64,000 nt of DNA from Rhineura floridana (lineage: Eukaryota; Chordata; Lepidosauria; Squamata; Rhineuridae), in contig NC_084482.1 in assembly GCF_030035675.1 (NCBI RefSeq), positions 219,751,943-219,815,942 of the forward strand, given 5' to 3'. Of the stretch, positions 63,396 through 64,000 are shown piece after piece (position 1 is the stretch's first letter; each line of letters opens with the position of its first letter). The notes below the pieces were generated by a model that was not told where the DNA came from, ran no database searches, and saw only the letters and a program-made list of their open reading frames with translations. Both the position numbers and the translations under genes were made by a program.

Positions 63396-64000
63396 GGCCG
63401 GCTTTTGCAAATGTGGGGGCCGATTGGGAACCTTATGGCAGGGCCCTAAAAGTTATTGGGCGGGATCAGGACATTTGAAGCAAGGCGATTGCTGGTTAAA
63501 AACAGTAAGGGCAGGCAAGAAGGAAAGGGTTAAGCCTAGACATTGCCCTCTTACATTATTGCAGCTTGTAACCAATCCCCAATCCTCAAAGTTTTAGAGC
63601 GGTGGGAAATTGAGCCAACAGCTTTCCAGCAACTCAGGTGGGATGTGTGTCATTTTCCCCCAATCCCCTTCCTTTTAGAAGATACAGGTGCACCAGGCGT
63701 ATCAATCTGCAATCCTATGCACCTTCACCCTGGCTGGGAGCAAGTGTTATTGGATTCAGTGGAATTGCTTTAGAAGTAAAACTGTGTGGGATCGGGGTAT
63801 AAACACCTCTCAAGTCAAAGGAGCTTTAAGGGCATGCTGGATAGTTTTGACTGGAGATCTCTGCTTTGGCTGAAGTTTGTTGGGCGTGTGTGTGTGAGAG
63901 AGAAGGAATGATTGACTTCAGGGGAAGGGATTCCTACACAGTTTAGTCTCTTTTACGATTAGTTCATCAAGTAAACAGATCCTATTTCTCCTACTATATT
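63396..64000. other. MITE pieces and unassigned end of window
   Basis: 63391-63470 starts like the cagggccggct hAT family. 63695-63780 holds tgcaatcctatgcaccttca, the common squamate repeat also seen near 41040 and 54840. No gene recognised. Confidence 0.4.

Overview
Nuclear DNA from a squamate reptile (lizard or snake; species not resolvable by eye). Two facts point there: two tandem type-2 vomeronasal receptor (V2R) genes, and a squamate-style repeat mix of BovB/RTE, L2, CR1 and L1-like LINEs, tRNA-derived SINEs with a LINE-like tail, a Penelope-like relic and many short hAT-type elements.

Host genes. Both V2R genes lie on the minus strand. Each can be assembled as six exons with GT/AG borders and matching phases, and neither shows a stop or frameshift. 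V2R-A (1514-37762) has exons at 37539-37762, 17637-17928, 16728-17531, 13795-14022, 10811-10937 and 1514-2424 (2586 nt, 861 aa). V2R-B (51143-62651) has exons at 62434-62651, 59757-60048, 56618-57436, 53995-54222, 52680-52806 and 51143-52059 (2601 nt, 866 aa). They are tandem duplicates: the 7-transmembrane exons are nearly identical while the ligand-binding exons differ strongly. Their 5' flanks share a block of about 200 bp, and a third, orphan copy of this block sits on the plus strand at 45145-45345.

Repeats. Everything else looks like repeat or unassigned intron and spacer. Intron 1 of V2R-A (19.6 kb) is a nest: a BovB LINE (21.3-36.55 kb) was entered by an L2, by a truncated APE-type LINE (26-bp target duplication) that itself received a nearly full-length L2, by a near-complete APE-type LINE (28.98-36.06 kb) that itself holds an hAT and LINE tails, and by a short L2 tail. 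Intron 5 of V2R-A (8.4 kb) holds a pair of head-to-head chimeric L2-tailed elements, a purine-rich minisatellite, and a 689-bp Penelope-like relic with two hammerhead-ribozyme cores in opposite orientation. Intron 4 holds a full-length ORF1-only L1 relative with a 12-bp target duplication. The spacer between the genes (37.8-51.1 kb) holds an L2, several hAT elements, local duplications and the orphan promoter block. A 116-bp, nearly perfectly palindromic hAT family occurs three times with almost no divergence.

No rRNA, tRNA gene, CRISPR array or non-V2R host gene was recognised.
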